Positions 7,116 to 16,021 are shown, numbered from the stretch's first letter. The stretch: DNA of 64,000 bases from an uncultured Lachnospiraceae bacterium (GCA_910586315.1 CAJUIP010000013.1:17714-81713); one strand, 5' to 3'. Notes: a model not told the origin generated them from the sequence alone. A program made the numbers and translations.

Positions 7116-9783
7116 GTTTGAAGAAAAAACCATTGCTGAAACCAAAGATATTTTAAATTCCGGGGACGGCAGAGGACTTTCCATAAAAGAAGTAAAAAAA
7201 AGACGGCAGGCCCGCGGCCCCAATGAGCTTGTGGAAGAGAAGGGACCAAGCCTTCCCATGCGCCTTGCGTCCCAGTTCATGGATCCGCTTATTTATATTC
7301 TGCTGGCAGCAGGAGTGATCTCTGTCTTTCTGGGAGAGGCGGGAGACGCCTGCATTATTGCGGCCGTGGTACTGCTCAATGGAGCCGTAGGGATTATTCA
7401 GGAGGGAAAAGCGCAAAAAGCTTTGGATGCCCTGAAAAAGATGACAAAGTTTAAGGCTGTGGTGATCCGGGACGGCGTGGAGCAGGAAATTGATGCGGCG
7501 GATCTGGTTTTCGGCGATCTGGTGGTTTTAGATGCCGGAAGGCAGGTTCCGGCGGATCTGCGGCTCATCTTTACGGAAAACATGAAGATCGAGGAATCCG
7601 CGCTCACCGGGGAGTCGGTGCCTGTGGAAAAGGATGCCTGGTTTACCGCGCAAAAAAGCCTTCCGGTGGGAGATCGGAAAAACATGGCCTATATGTCCAC
7701 CAATGTGACGGCCGGACGCGGTCAGGGAATTGTCGTAGCCACGGGAATGGATACGGAAATCGGGAAGATTGCAAAGATGATTCATGAGGCGCCCCAGGAG
7801 ACTACGCCCTTACAGAAGCGCCTGGGGGATCTGGGAGGGATTTTGAGCATCCTGGCGGTAGCACTTTGCGGCACGCTGTTTTTCGTGGCGGTGCTTCAAA
7901 AAAGAGACGTGGGTGAGATGCTGATCACAGCCATTTCTCTGGCGGTGGCGGCGGTTCCTGAGGGACTTCCGGCGGTGGTGACCATTGTACTGGCGCTTTC
8001 CGTATCCAGAATGGTGAGGGTGAATACCATTGTGCGGCGGCTTCCGTCAGTAGAGACCCTGGGGGCTGTCAGCGTGGTATGCTCCGATAAAACGGGGACT
8101 CTTACGCAGAATAAAATGACTGTGGAGGAGTTTTTGGATGCGGGAGAACTTTTGGCGCAGAGGGGAAATAAGGAGGAGCTCTTCCACGCCTTTCTTTTGT
8201 GCAATGATGGAAAGCTCACGAAAAAAGGCCCCTTGGGAGACCCTACAGAGCTGGCTCTTTTGGAATATGGAAGAAAGATGCGGGTGGAGGCCTCTGCGCT
8301 GGAGAAGGAATTTCCGAGAGTCATGGAAAATCCCTTTGATTCCGGACGGAAGATGATGACCACCGTGCATAAAACCGGGAATGGGTTAATTTCCTATACC
8401 AAAGGGGCTCCGGATATTATTTTGTCCCGGTGCAGCAGATACCTGGCGGGAACAGAAGTGAAGGAACTGGGAGCCGGACAGAAAAAGCGGATCGCCAGGC
8501 GGATTGATATTCTTTCAGGAAAAGCCCTCAGGGTTTTGGGAGCGGCAATGTCGGATGGAGATGGACGGGAAGAAAGAGACATGATCTTTCTTGGACTGGC
8601 GGCCATGGCAGATCCTCCGCGGCCGGAGGCGTTCCATGCAGTTGAGATGTTTAAAAAGGCGCATGTCCGGACGGTGATGATCACAGGAGACCACAAGGAT
8701 ACTGCGTTTGCCATCGCAAGGAAGCTGGGAATTGCCTCGCGCGAATCCCAGTGCATGAGCGGGGAGGAGCTTGACCGGGCAGATGATGAAGAACTTAAGG
8801 AACGGGCAGACAGGGTTTCTGTGTTTGCCAGGGTTTCTTCCGACCACAAGGTCCGCATTGTAAAGGCCTTAAAGGCGTCGGGGAAGATTGTGGCCATGAC
8901 GGGCGACGGCGTCAATGACGCTCCATCCTTAAAGGCTGCGGACGTGGGAATTGCCATGGGCCGGTGCGGTACCGATGTGGCAAAGCAGGCTGCTGACATG
9001 ATCCTCACAGATGATAATTTTGCCACCATAGAAAAAGCCATGGAAGAGGGAAGAGGAATTTATGAAAACATCAGAAAATCCGTGATTTTTCTCCTTTCTT
9101 CTAATTTCGGGGAAATTATGACTATGTTTACTGCCATCATTCTTTCTCTGCCATCTCCTTTAAAGGCAAGTCATATTTTATGGATTAATCTGATTACGGA
9201 TTCTCTTCCGGCATTGGCGCTGGGAACAGATGCAAATGACGGGGAGGCGCTTATGAAGGAGCCGCCCAGGAAGTCCACAGAAAGCCTGTTTTCCCGGGGC
9301 GGTCTGGAGTGCACGGTTTTTTATGGATTTCTCATCGCCATCATCAGCTTGACGGCTTTTCTGAAACTTCCGGTAAGCCTGCTGGCCCATGGGGGGAAGG
9401 AGCTTACCATAGAAAACCTGGCCATGGTCTTGTCGGATGTTAAGATTCTGGCCCATTGCCAGACGTATGCGTTTACCGTTCTGGGACTTTCCCAGCTTTT
9501 CCATGCCGTGGGGATGCGGAATGTGGGAAAATCCGTATTCCGAATGAGGCATCTGGAAAATAAACTGATGGTTGCCGCGGTTGTGGCCGGCGTATTTCTT
9601 CAGGTTATGGTGACGGAAATTCCCCAGCTGGTGGCAGTGTTTCAGACAGCGGCCCTCACAGGCAGGGAGTGGGGGGAGCTTTTGATTCTCGCGGCGGCGC
9701 CCATGGCGGCCCATGAACTTTTGATTTTTTTAAGTAAGCTTCATAAGCCCAAGGACTACCAGGATGATTCCGCTGTATTTTGA
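7114..9783 (+). CDS. P-type calcium-transporting ATPase
   Basis: This 889-residue membrane pump is a P2A-type (SERCA-like) cation ATPase that exports Ca2+ using ATP. It has an N-terminal cation-ATPase domain, the actuator TGES loop (ALTGESVPVE), the phosphorylation motif DKTGTLT, a KGAPD nucleotide-binding loop, and GDGVNDAP. The M4 motif PEGLP and the M6 residues in NLITDSLPALALG match SERCA calcium ligands, which supports calcium over other ions. About ten membrane segments are expected. I start at TTG 7114 because GGAGGT lies 6 bases before it; the ATG at 7099 falls inside that ribosome binding site. The 3' end overlaps the convergent gene by 54 bases. Confidence 0.9.
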   Translation: MFEEKTIAETKDILNSGDGRGLSIKEVKKRRQARGPNELVEEKGPSLPMRLASQFMDPLIYILLAAGVISVFLGEAGDACIIAAVVLLNGAVGIIQEGKAQKALDALKKMTKFKAVVIRDGVEQEIDAADLVFGDLVVLDAGRQVPADLRLIFTENMKIEESALTGESVPVEKDAWFTAQKSLPVGDRKNMAYMSTNVTAGRGQGIVVATGMDTEIGKIAKMIHEAPQETTPLQKRLGDLGGILSILAVALCGTLFFVAVLQKRDVGEMLITAISLAVAAVPEGLPAVVTIVLALSVSRMVRVNTIVRRLPSVETLGAVSVVCSDKTGTLTQNKMTVEEFLDAGELLAQRGNKEELFHAFLLCNDGKLTKKGPLGDPTELALLEYGRKMRVEASALEKEFPRVMENPFDSGRKMMTTVHKTGNGLISYTKGAPDIILSRCSRYLAGTEVKELGAGQKKRIARRIDILSGKALRVLGAAMSDGDGREERDMIFLGLAAMADPPRPEAFHAVEMFKKAHVRTVMITGDHKDTAFAIARKLGIASRESQCMSGEELDRADDEELKERADRVSVFARVSSDHKVRIVKALKASGKIVAMTGDGVNDAPSLKAADVGIAMGRCGTDVAKQAADMILTDDNFATIEKAMEEGRGIYENIRKSVIFLLSSNFGEIMTMFTAIILSLPSPLKASHILWINLITDSLPALALGTDANDGEALMKEPPRKSTESLFSRGGLECTVFYGFLIAIISLTAFLKLPVSLLAHGGKELTIENLAMVLSDVKILAHCQTYAFTVLGLSQLFHAVGMRNVGKSVFRMRHLENKLMVAAVVAGVFLQVMVTEIPQLVAVFQTAALTGREWGELLILAAAPMAAHELLIFLSKLHKPKDYQDDSAVF

Positions 9784-10281
9784 AAAGTCCACGTCGGACC
9801 AGGAACCGGCTTTTTTTCCCAGAAAGCAGCCTCCCAGCACAGAGAGCAGTCCCAGAACCAGGGACAGGATGATCAGTACGGGAAAAGAGCTTCCGGAAAG
9901 TCCGGCGCCCAGTCCGGCCGCCGCATTGTCCAGAGATAAAACGGTTCCCAGGAAGAAGGCCTCAGAACAAGACAGGACCTCGGGCTCATTCTGGTTGGCA
10001 TGTCTGGCGGTATCTTTCGTGGGCTTTGCCGCGAGTTTGGAGAGACCAAGAAGAATTAACAGGCAGGCGCTTAAAAAGGAAGGTATCTCCATAGGGAGAA
10101 AAGGCTTGAGGAGGGAGCCGAAAACCAGGGAAACAGATAAAATTCCGGAGGAAAGGACTGTCATAATGAGGGCTGAGGACAGAGGAATTTTCACATTTCC
10201 GGCTCCATAGACAAAACCGGCAGTGAAGGCATCCGCGCATAGAGCGATGGACAGAAACAGCAGGGACGAAAAATCATTCAT
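9730..10281 (-). CDS. MntP/YtaF-family membrane protein
   Basis: The 183-residue protein has six predicted membrane segments in two similar halves, with SIALCADAFTAGFVYG near the N-terminus and VLSLDNAAAGLGAGLSG in the second half. These paired Asp-containing helices are the mark of the MntP manganese-efflux and YtaF sporulation membrane families. The VYGAGNVKIP segment after the first motif looks more like YtaF, but the choice is not secure. It converges on the calcium ATPase and overlaps its last 54 bases, including the coding ends of both. Confidence 0.75.
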   Translation of the reverse strand: MNDFSSLLFLSIALCADAFTAGFVYGAGNVKIPLSSALIMTVLSSGILSVSLVFGSLLKPFLPMEIPSFLSACLLILLGLSKLAAKPTKDTARHANQNEPEVLSCSEAFFLGTVLSLDNAAAGLGAGLSGSSFPVLIILSLVLGLLSVLGGCFLGKKAGSWSDVDFSKYSGIILVVLGLMKLT

Positions 10282-10382
10282 TTTTCACCATGTACATATT
10301 TTAAACGGTTATAATATCATATTTTTTGGAAAAAATTTTGTGACAGGTATTCCCAAGGGGGGAAAAAGTTGGTAGAATAATA

Positions 10383-10408
10383 ACAGTTTAGGAGTTATCC
10401 GAACTGTT
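10383..10408 (+). other. Stem-loop in the mscL 5' leader
   Basis: AACAGTT (from 10383) pairs with AACTGTT, with AGGA/TCC continuing the stem inside. It lies just downstream of a TAGAAT-like -10 (10373-10378). No T tract follows, so it is more likely an mRNA leader element or operator than a terminator. Confidence 0.4.
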
Positions 10409-10440
10409 ATCATATCGCGCGAAATACACAGGAGGAACGT

Positions 10441-10908
10441 ATGAAAAAGATACTGAAAGAGTTTCAGGCATTTGCCATTCAGGGAAATATGATTGATATG
10501 GCAGTCGGTATGATTATTGGCGCGGCTTTCAAGGATCTGGTAAACTCTCTGGTCGGTGATCTGGTGATGCCCGTCATCAGCCTTTTTGTTGGTAAAATGG
10601 ATTTTAGCAACTTGTTTATTTCTTTAAACGGGGAGCATTATGCAACGCTGGCGGATGCACAGGCCGCCAATGCGGCGACGATCAATTATGGACTATTTAT
10701 TACAGAGATCATCAACTTTGTAATTATGGCATTTGTTATTTTCATGATGGTGAAGCAGATCGGCAGGCTGAAAACGGCCCTGTCGCCCAAAAAGGAGGCT
10801 CCCGCCGCTTCCGCTGAGCCAACGGAGAAGGTTTGCCCATACTGTAAGTCCAAAATTGATGTTCATGCCACAAGGTGCCCCCATTGTACGTCCGAGCTGA
10901 CAGAGTAG
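10441..10908 (+). CDS. mscL: Large-conductance mechanosensitive channel MscL with zinc ribbon
   Basis: MscL opens under membrane tension during hypo-osmotic shock. Residues about 1-115 form the two-helix channel: the N-terminal FQAFAIQGNMIDMAVGMIIGAAF segment is the conserved TM1 gate, and TM2 lies near residues 78-100. The C-terminal part carries two CxxC pairs (CPYCKSKI and CPHCTSEL), a zinc ribbon that replaces the usual simple cytoplasmic helix end. That gives 155 residues, longer than E. coli MscL (136). AGGAGGAACGT precedes the ATG. Confidence 0.93.
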   Translation: MKKILKEFQAFAIQGNMIDMAVGMIIGAAFKDLVNSLVGDLVMPVISLFVGKMDFSNLFISLNGEHYATLADAQAANAATINYGLFITEIINFVIMAFVIFMMVKQIGRLKTALSPKKEAPAASAEPTEKVCPYCKSKIDVHATRCPHCTSELTE

Positions 10909-10994
10909 GGGATTTATGGAACATGGAGGTCCTCGAGAAAGGCGCAAAGGGACGCTTTATCGGGGACTTTCCCATGGGGCTGGGAGGAAAGACT

Positions 10995-11774
10995 GTGAAA
11001 AAGAATATCATGCTGGTGCTGGAATATGACGGCACCAGGTATGACGGCTGGCAGAAGCAGGGAAATACGGAAAACACCATTCAGGCGAAGATTGAGGCTG
11101 TCCTTTTAAAATGGAATAAAAGTCCCATTGAAGTTCATGGGTCCGGACGTACAGACGCAGGAGTCCATGCAAGAAGACAGACGGCCAATTTCCATGTGGA
11201 TCAGGAACTTTGCCCGTTATCCGGAATGGCCATGGAATATTTAAACCGGTATCTTCCGGAGGATATCCGCGTGGTGGAAGAGAGGGAGGTACCCAAAAGG
11301 TTCCACAGCAGACTTTCGGCCGACAGAAAGACGTATGCCTATTATGTGGAGACTTCGGATAAGAAGCAGGTGTTTGAGCGAAAATACGTGTATGGACTGG
11401 GACAGGATTTGAATCTTGAGGCGATGGAGCAGGCAGCCGGATATCTGGTGGGCCAGCATGATTTTAAGAGCTTCTGCGCGAACAGAAAAATAAAAAAGAG
11501 CACAGTCCGGCGGCTGGATTCCATTGAGATAAAAAGGGACGGGACCAAGGTGGTTATTATTTATACGGGAAACGGCTTTTTGTATCACATGGCGCGGATT
11601 CTCACAGGAACGCTTTTGGAAGTGGGACTTGGAAAACGGAGACCTGAGGATATGGAAAAAATTTTAAACGAAAAGGACCGTAAGGCGGCCGGAATCACAG
11701 CGCCGCCGGAAGGACTGTTCCTCATGAATGTGGAGTATGACTGGGACAAAATCCTGAGGACGGAAAGGGAATGA
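10995..11774 (+). CDS. truA: tRNA pseudouridine(38-40) synthase TruA, copy 1
   Basis: TruA converts uridines 38-40 of tRNA anticodon stems to pseudouridine. The 259-residue frame begins at GTG 10995 with GGGAGGAA 7 bases upstream; family homology (MLVLEYDGTRYDGWQ) starts at once. The catalytic Asp lies in GSGRTDAGVHA, and HDFKSFCA and GNGFLYHMARI are typical. A second TruA lies at 47303. It is followed one base later by an RsgI-like gene. Confidence 0.93.
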   Translation: MKKNIMLVLEYDGTRYDGWQKQGNTENTIQAKIEAVLLKWNKSPIEVHGSGRTDAGVHARRQTANFHVDQELCPLSGMAMEYLNRYLPEDIRVVEEREVPKRFHSRLSADRKTYAYYVETSDKKQVFERKYVYGLGQDLNLEAMEQAAGYLVGQHDFKSFCANRKIKKSTVRRLDSIEIKRDGTKVVIIYTGNGFLYHMARILTGTLLEVGLGKRRPEDMEKILNEKDRKAAGITAPPEGLFLMNVEYDWDKILRTERE

Positions 11775-11775
11775 T

Positions 11776-13101
11776 ATGAGCGGACAAAATACACAGCTTG
11801 AAGAGGAGCCAAAACAGGAGAAAAAAACGGCGAAACACAGGGAAGCCGGACATGATAAAGAAGGAAAACCATCGCCGGATGCCCTCAAATCATGGCTTTT
11901 GTGGGCTGGAATGGCTATTTTTGTCTGTCTGGCAGTAGTCTGTATTCTGGCAGTGGTTTTCTCCGGACAAAACAGAAAAGAAGCAGCCATTCTGGAAGTG
12001 GATTCGGAAATCACCATGAGGTTTACTTTGAATCGCAAAGGAACGGTTCTTAGCGTGCAGAAAGGCGACAGGAGGCTTTTGAAGACGGATTTGGAGGAAT
12101 GCTGTCGGGAAATTCTGATTCTCTGCCTGGAAAATGGATGGCTGGAGGAAAAAGAAGGCGTTGTATTTACCATAGAAGCCTGTGGAGAAGGGGTACGGCT
12201 CAATGCAGAACGCATGGCAGAGGATATTTGTGTTTATGCGGATGCGTTATTGAAGAAAAAGCAGGCCAAGGGAACCGTGTATGTGGGAGTTTTGGCTGAA
12301 GATGCCCGGATCCGGTCTCTTTCAATGGAAAATGGCTGCACTCTTTCCAAGGCGGCGCTGGCGGCAGATCTTGTGGATGAAAACCTCAGACTGAAAACAG
12401 CTGATGAGAAACGGCTTTGCAGTCTTTCTATGGGAGAACTGTCGGCTGAAATCCTGGAACAGAAGTATAATACTTCATTTTCCATGGTGACAGCCGGAAA
12501 GATCTACCAGAAAAAGGCATCGGAAACGGTGAGGACGACCGAAGGGAAAGAGGAGGAGACATCAACCGATTTGTCAGAGGCGGAGCAAGAAGAGACGGAG
12601 AGCCTGCCGGGATCAGACAGGGGAGCTGAGTCCGGTGACGGGGAAGCAAGCGGACAGGCGGAGGCAGTGGAAATGGAACCGCAAGGAGAGGAGAACGCAG
12701 AAATTTCGACTGAAACCTGGACCGAACCTCAGACAAACGCACAGGAATCTTCTGTGCAATCACCGCCAGAGTTAGCCCCGGGACCCGCGGAAACTGCTGC
12801 CTCAGAAACACCAGAGCCTGAAGCTGCTCCTCCGGAGACGACGATTTCATCGCCTTTGGAAACTGCGGCTTTAGAAACTGCACCCCCGGAAACTACACCT
12901 CCGGCTGCCATTATACCGGAAAGGGAAGCCCCGGAGACTACAGCCTCAGAGAGCATAGCCCCGGAGGCCGCTGCTCCGGAAACCAGCAAGCCGTCCGCCT
13001 ATTATCCGTCAGGCGCGATAGGGCCGGGCTTTGAGACGGAGCCCGCGTCTGAGGATGCAGTGATTCAGCAGGTGGTTCCCCTGTCTCCGGAAGGCAATTA
13101 A
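11776..13101 (+). CDS. RsgI-like membrane protein with Pro/Glu/Thr-rich tail
   Basis: This 441-residue protein has a charged cytoplasmic N-terminus, one membrane helix at about residues 40-63, and an extracytoplasmic region. The segment ILEVDSEITMRFTLNRKGTVLSV resembles the conserved middle domain of RsgI-type anti-sigma proteins, though the N-terminal sigma-binding domain is not recognisable. From about residue 250 it becomes a low-complexity stretch rich in Pro, Glu, Thr and Ala (APPETT, APETS type repeats), typical of a cell-wall-spanning linker. No sigma factor gene is adjacent, so a regulatory role is only a guess. The start overlaps the truA stop region (ATGATATG). Confidence 0.55.
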   Translation: MSGQNTQLEEEPKQEKKTAKHREAGHDKEGKPSPDALKSWLLWAGMAIFVCLAVVCILAVVFSGQNRKEAAILEVDSEITMRFTLNRKGTVLSVQKGDRRLLKTDLEECCREILILCLENGWLEEKEGVVFTIEACGEGVRLNAERMAEDICVYADALLKKKQAKGTVYVGVLAEDARIRSLSMENGCTLSKAALAADLVDENLRLKTADEKRLCSLSMGELSAEILEQKYNTSFSMVTAGKIYQKKASETVRTTEGKEEETSTDLSEAEQEETESLPGSDRGAESGDGEASGQAEAVEMEPQGEENAEISTETWTEPQTNAQESSVQSPPELAPGPAETAASETPEPEAAPPETTISSPLETAALETAPPETTPPAAIIPEREAPETTASESIAPEAAAPETSKPSAYYPSGAIGPGFETEPASEDAVIQQVVPLSPEGN

Positions 13102-13144
13102 AGTTACAGTTAAAAAAGAAAGGTCTTAAAAAAACAAAAAACTA

Positions 13145-13173
13145 TTGACGAATCCGGCCTGTCGGGATATAAT
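13145..13173 (+). promoter_or_regulatory. Promoter of tRNA-Gln copy 1
   Basis: TTGACG (13145-13150), 17 bases, then a perfect TATAAT (13168-13173), 16 bases before the tRNA. Confidence 0.85.
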
Positions 13174-13189
13174 ACATCTGTCAGTTCGA

Positions 13190-13262
13190 TGGGCTATCGC
13201 CAAATGGTAAGGCAACGGACTCTGACTCCGTCATTTTCAAGGTTCGAATCCTTGTAGCCCAG
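13190..13262 (+). tRNA. tRNA-Gln (CTG), copy 1
   Basis: The acceptor stem TGGGCTA pairs with TAGCCCA. The anticodon stem ACGGA/TCCGT holds loop CTCTGAC with anticodon CTG, reading CAG. The T-arm and a G discriminator are normal, and no CCA is encoded. An identical copy lies at 15044. Confidence 0.95.
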
Positions 13263-13263
13263 T

Positions 13264-13303
13264 AAAAAATGGAATTCCCAAAATCGGGAGTTCCATTTTT
13301 TTG
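13264..13303 (+). terminator. Terminator of tRNA-Gln copy 1
   Basis: AAAAATGGAA-TTCCC pairs with GGGAG-TTCCATTTTTTT around a short AAAATC loop, ending in seven T residues. Confidence 0.85.
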
Positions 13304-13403
13304 CTCTGGAGCGTGTTTGAAAAGTTATTTCCGTCATCTGTATGCTCGAAATCTTTGCAAAGCTGAACTGCCGCAGAAAAAATAATTATTGCAGGTAAAA
13401 GTG

Positions 13404-13432
13404 TTGACAACCTTGCTGACCGGGAATAAAAT
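13404..13432 (+). promoter_or_regulatory. Promoter of the amidohydrolase gene
   Basis: A perfect TTGACA (13404-13409), 17 bases, and TAAAAT (13427-13432). It lies about 100 bases before the start codon and implies a leader of roughly that length. Confidence 0.75.
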
Positions 13433-13534
13433 TAATTTAAAATCAACAAATGATTGGACACAAAGAAGAACTATTTGTTGAGTTTGCACAGAATTCTGCG
13501 CTTTCAGTGATTTGAGTAAAGGAGAGGAAAAGTT

Positions 13535-14920
13535 ATGATTGATACCATTGCTGTAAAAGCCGTTGATCAGAACGCCGAAGTGCTTACCGGACTGGCTAAG
13601 AAGATCTGGGATAACCCGGAAACGGCCTTTAATGAGGTAAAGGCCTGTCAATGGACGGCCGAGGTACTTAAAAATGCCGGTTTTGAAGTGGAAGTCGGTT
13701 ATGTGGGTATGCCCACTGCCATCCGGGCCGCATGGGGGAAGGGCCATCCGGTGATTGGTTTCCTTGGAGAGTACGATGCTCTGCCGGGGCTGAGCCAGAA
13801 AGTAAGCACGGAAAAAGAGCCTGTTACGCCCGGTGCACCCGGTCAGGGCTGCGGCCATAATCTCCTGGGAGTTGCCTGCCTGGGCGCTGCTCTTGGGATG
13901 AAGGCTGAACTGGAAGCTACAGGAAAAGAGGGAACCGTTGTGTTCTATGGCTGTCCGGCTGAGGAAGTTCTGACTGGAAAAGCGTTTATGGCCCGGGAAG
14001 GGGCGTTCACGGATCTGGATGCTGCCTTTTCCTGGCATGGCGCTACCATAAATCATGTGACTCTTGGCACTATGACCGGATTAAACAGCGCCGTGTTCCA
14101 TTTCCATGGAATTACAGCTCATGCCGGGGGAGATCCCCACAACGGACGTTCCGCCCTGGATGCTGTTGAATTAATGAACGTGGGAGCCAACTATCTGCGG
14201 GAGCATGTGACAAGCGATGTGCGGATTCATTATGTAATAAAGGAAGGCGGGACGGCTCCAAATATTGTTCCGGATAATGCCAGCGTCTGGTATTACGTGC
14301 GGGCTATGAGCCGTGAGGCGGTGGAAGATACCTACAGACGCCTTGTTCTGGTTGCCGAGGGCGCGGCCCATATGACTGAGACCAAACTGGAAATCGAATT
14401 TATGGGCGGCTGCTATAATACCCTGAATCCGGTGATGCTGACTACGCTGACTCATGATGTGATGGAGCAGATTGCAAGTCCTGAATGGACGGAGGAGGAA
14501 AAGGCGTTTGCCGAGACCCTAAACGCAAAGAGCCAGCAGTATGAAGCCGTGAAGGCCTCGGGCGTTCTGGAGAATGGCCCCTTATGTACCTCTGTTCTTC
14601 CGGTACTCCACGAGGACGGCTATGGATCCACGGATGTGGGCGATGTACAGCATATTGTTCCCTGCGTACAGGTTATGACAGCCACCTGCAATCTGGCTGC
14701 GCCCGGACACAGCTGGCAGATCACAGCCTGTGCAGGAATGAGCATTGGCATGAAAGGCATGCTTTATGGCTCTAAAGTCATGGCTGCCGCGGCCATGAAG
14801 CTGGTGGATGATCCAAAGCTTGTGGAAGAGGCGAAAGAGGAATTCAAAAAGCAGATGAATGGAAAAGCTTACAAGTGTCCGATTCCGAAAGAAGTTCCGA
14901 TTCCTCAGCCCCAGAAATGA
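13535..14920 (+). CDS. M20 amidohydrolase, AbgB type
   Basis: The 461-residue protein resembles p-aminobenzoyl-glutamate hydrolase subunit B and related M20D peptidases, which cleave N-acyl amino acids using two metals. FLGEYDALPGLSQ, GCGHNLLG, ACLGAALGMK, a GCPAEEV segment with the general-base Glu pair, and a central dimerisation domain beginning near FHFHGITAHAGGDPH are visible. AbgA and AbgT partners are not present, so the true substrate is unknown. GGAGAGGAAAAGTT precedes the ATG. The gene is alone between two identical tRNA-Gln genes. Confidence 0.85.
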   Translation: MIDTIAVKAVDQNAEVLTGLAKKIWDNPETAFNEVKACQWTAEVLKNAGFEVEVGYVGMPTAIRAAWGKGHPVIGFLGEYDALPGLSQKVSTEKEPVTPGAPGQGCGHNLLGVACLGAALGMKAELEATGKEGTVVFYGCPAEEVLTGKAFMAREGAFTDLDAAFSWHGATINHVTLGTMTGLNSAVFHFHGITAHAGGDPHNGRSALDAVELMNVGANYLREHVTSDVRIHYVIKEGGTAPNIVPDNASVWYYVRAMSREAVEDTYRRLVLVAEGAAHMTETKLEIEFMGGCYNTLNPVMLTTLTHDVMEQIASPEWTEEEKAFAETLNAKSQQYEAVKASGVLENGPLCTSVLPVLHEDGYGSTDVGDVQHIVPCVQVMTATCNLAAPGHSWQITACAGMSIGMKGMLYGSKVMAAAAMKLVDDPKLVEEAKEEFKKQMNGKAYKCPIPKEVPIPQPQK

Positions 14921-14977
14921 TGCCGGACAAGAAGATGCAGGGCTGAATTGTTACAAGAAATAAAAATGAAAAAGTAC

Positions 14978-15006
14978 TTGACGAAATCGTAAAATATGAG
15001 TATAAT
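14978..15006 (+). promoter_or_regulatory. Promoter of tRNA-Gln copy 2
   Basis: TTGACG (14978-14983), 17 bases, TATAAT (15001-15006). The boxes match those of copy 1 but the spacer sequence differs. Confidence 0.85.
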
Positions 15007-15043
15007 GTAATTCGCAGTCAGGAAGTGGCTGCGAATTACAGAT

Positions 15044-15116
15044 TGGGCTATCGCCAAATGGTAAGGCAACGGACTCTGACTCCGTCATTTTCAAGGTTCG
15101 AATCCTTGTAGCCCAG
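15044..15116 (+). tRNA. tRNA-Gln (CTG), copy 2
   Basis: Base-for-base identical to the copy at 13190-13262, including anticodon CTG. The homology stops a few bases on either side, so promoter spacers and terminators have diverged while the gene is conserved. Confidence 0.95.
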
Positions 15117-15117
15117 T

Positions 15118-15164
15118 TAAAAAGACCCAAAGCATTGCAAATACAATGTTTTGGGTCTTTTTTT
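15118..15164 (+). terminator. Terminator of tRNA-Gln copy 2
   Basis: AAAGACCCAAA pairs with TTTGGGTCTTT, with an inner CATTG/CAATG stem, followed by a long T run. Confidence 0.9.
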
Positions 15165-15222
15165 CGCGGAAAAGAGTTTTCGGATTAAAAGCAGGAAAAG
15201 CTGATTCTGAGAGATTCCGGGA

Positions 15223-15251
15223 TTGACGGAACGGGCCGGGACATGTAAAAT
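15223..15251 (+). promoter_or_regulatory. Promoter of the thioesterase-cvfB-ridA operon
   Basis: TTGACG (15223-15228), 17 bases, TAAAAT (15246-15251), about 50 bases before the thioesterase start. Confidence 0.75.
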
Positions 15252-15303
15252 ATAGGCAGAGAAAGAATGAAAGGCCATCGGAACAGAAAAGAGACAAAAA
15301 GAT

Positions 15304-16017
15304 ATGTATGAGTTTCAGAGCCGTGTCCGTTACAGTGAGACAGACATGGATGCAAAATTATCCCTTACGGGAATTATGAATTATTTTCAGGATTGTTCCA
15401 CGTTTCAATCAGAGGACTGCGGTGTGGGACTTTCCTATCTGGAACGGGAGAAGAAGGCCTGGCTTTTATCTTCCTGGCAGATTCAGATTTTAAAGCGGCC
15501 GAAGCTTGGCGATATGATTTTCATTGCCACCTGGCCTTATGAGATCAGAGGAATTTATGGGCTCAGGAATTTTGTGATTCTGGATGCAGACCGGAAATAT
15601 CTGGTGAAAGCGAATTCCTGCTGGTTCCTTTTCGATACAGAGAAGGGAAAACCTATCCGGGTAACAAGGAAAGATGTGGATGCTTATGGCGCGGAAGAGC
15701 CAAAGCTTTTCATGGAATACGCTCCACGGAAGATTCTGCTTCCGGGAGAGATGAGGGAAATGGGAAGGCGGTCTGTTTTAAAACATCAGATCGATACCAA
15801 CCACCATGTAAATAATGCCCAGTATGTGGATATTGCCAGGGAAATTCTTCCAGAAGGGCTGGAAATCGGAGAGATTCGGGCAGAGTATAAAAAGGCGGCA
15901 GTTTTCGGAGACGAGATGGTGGTGAAGGCGGCGAAGACGGAGGCCGGCTATGTAGTCTCTCTTTGCAGCGAAGATGACAGTGTTTTTGCAAATGTGGAAC
16001 TGACCAGAAAATCATGA
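15304..16017 (+). CDS. Acyl-ACP thioesterase
   Basis: This enzyme hydrolyses acyl-acyl carrier protein to release free fatty acid. The 237-residue protein is a double hot-dog fold of the FatA/acyl-ACP thioesterase family: the first hot dog starts with RVRYSETDMDAKLSLTGIMNYFQD, and the second contains the DTNHHVNNAQYVDIA catalytic segment with Asn and His. Length matches bacterial members, which lack the plant transit peptide. It ends 4 bases before a possible start of the next gene and probably shares its transcript. Confidence 0.88.
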   Translation: MYEFQSRVRYSETDMDAKLSLTGIMNYFQDCSTFQSEDCGVGLSYLEREKKAWLLSSWQIQILKRPKLGDMIFIATWPYEIRGIYGLRNFVILDADRKYLVKANSCWFLFDTEKGKPIRVTRKDVDAYGAEEPKLFMEYAPRKILLPGEMREMGRRSVLKHQIDTNHHVNNAQYVDIAREILPEGLEIGEIRAEYKKAAVFGDEMVVKAAKTEAGYVVSLCSEDDSVFANVELTRKS

Positions 16018-16021
16018 ATCA

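Noticed and set aside
11776..13101. Full RsgI anti-sigma factor with partner sigma gene
   Set aside because: The N-terminal sigma-binding domain is not recognisable and no sigma factor gene is adjacent, so only a limited resemblance is claimed.
13334..14056. Minus-strand open frame of 240 codons over the start of the amidohydrolase gene
   Set aside because: It lies antisense to a strongly supported gene with ribosome binding site and promoter, and its translation has no recognisable motif.
13190..15116. Composite transposon with tRNA-like ends
   Set aside because: No transposase, no inverted repeats and no target duplication are visible; two plain tRNA genes with their own promoters explain the repeats.
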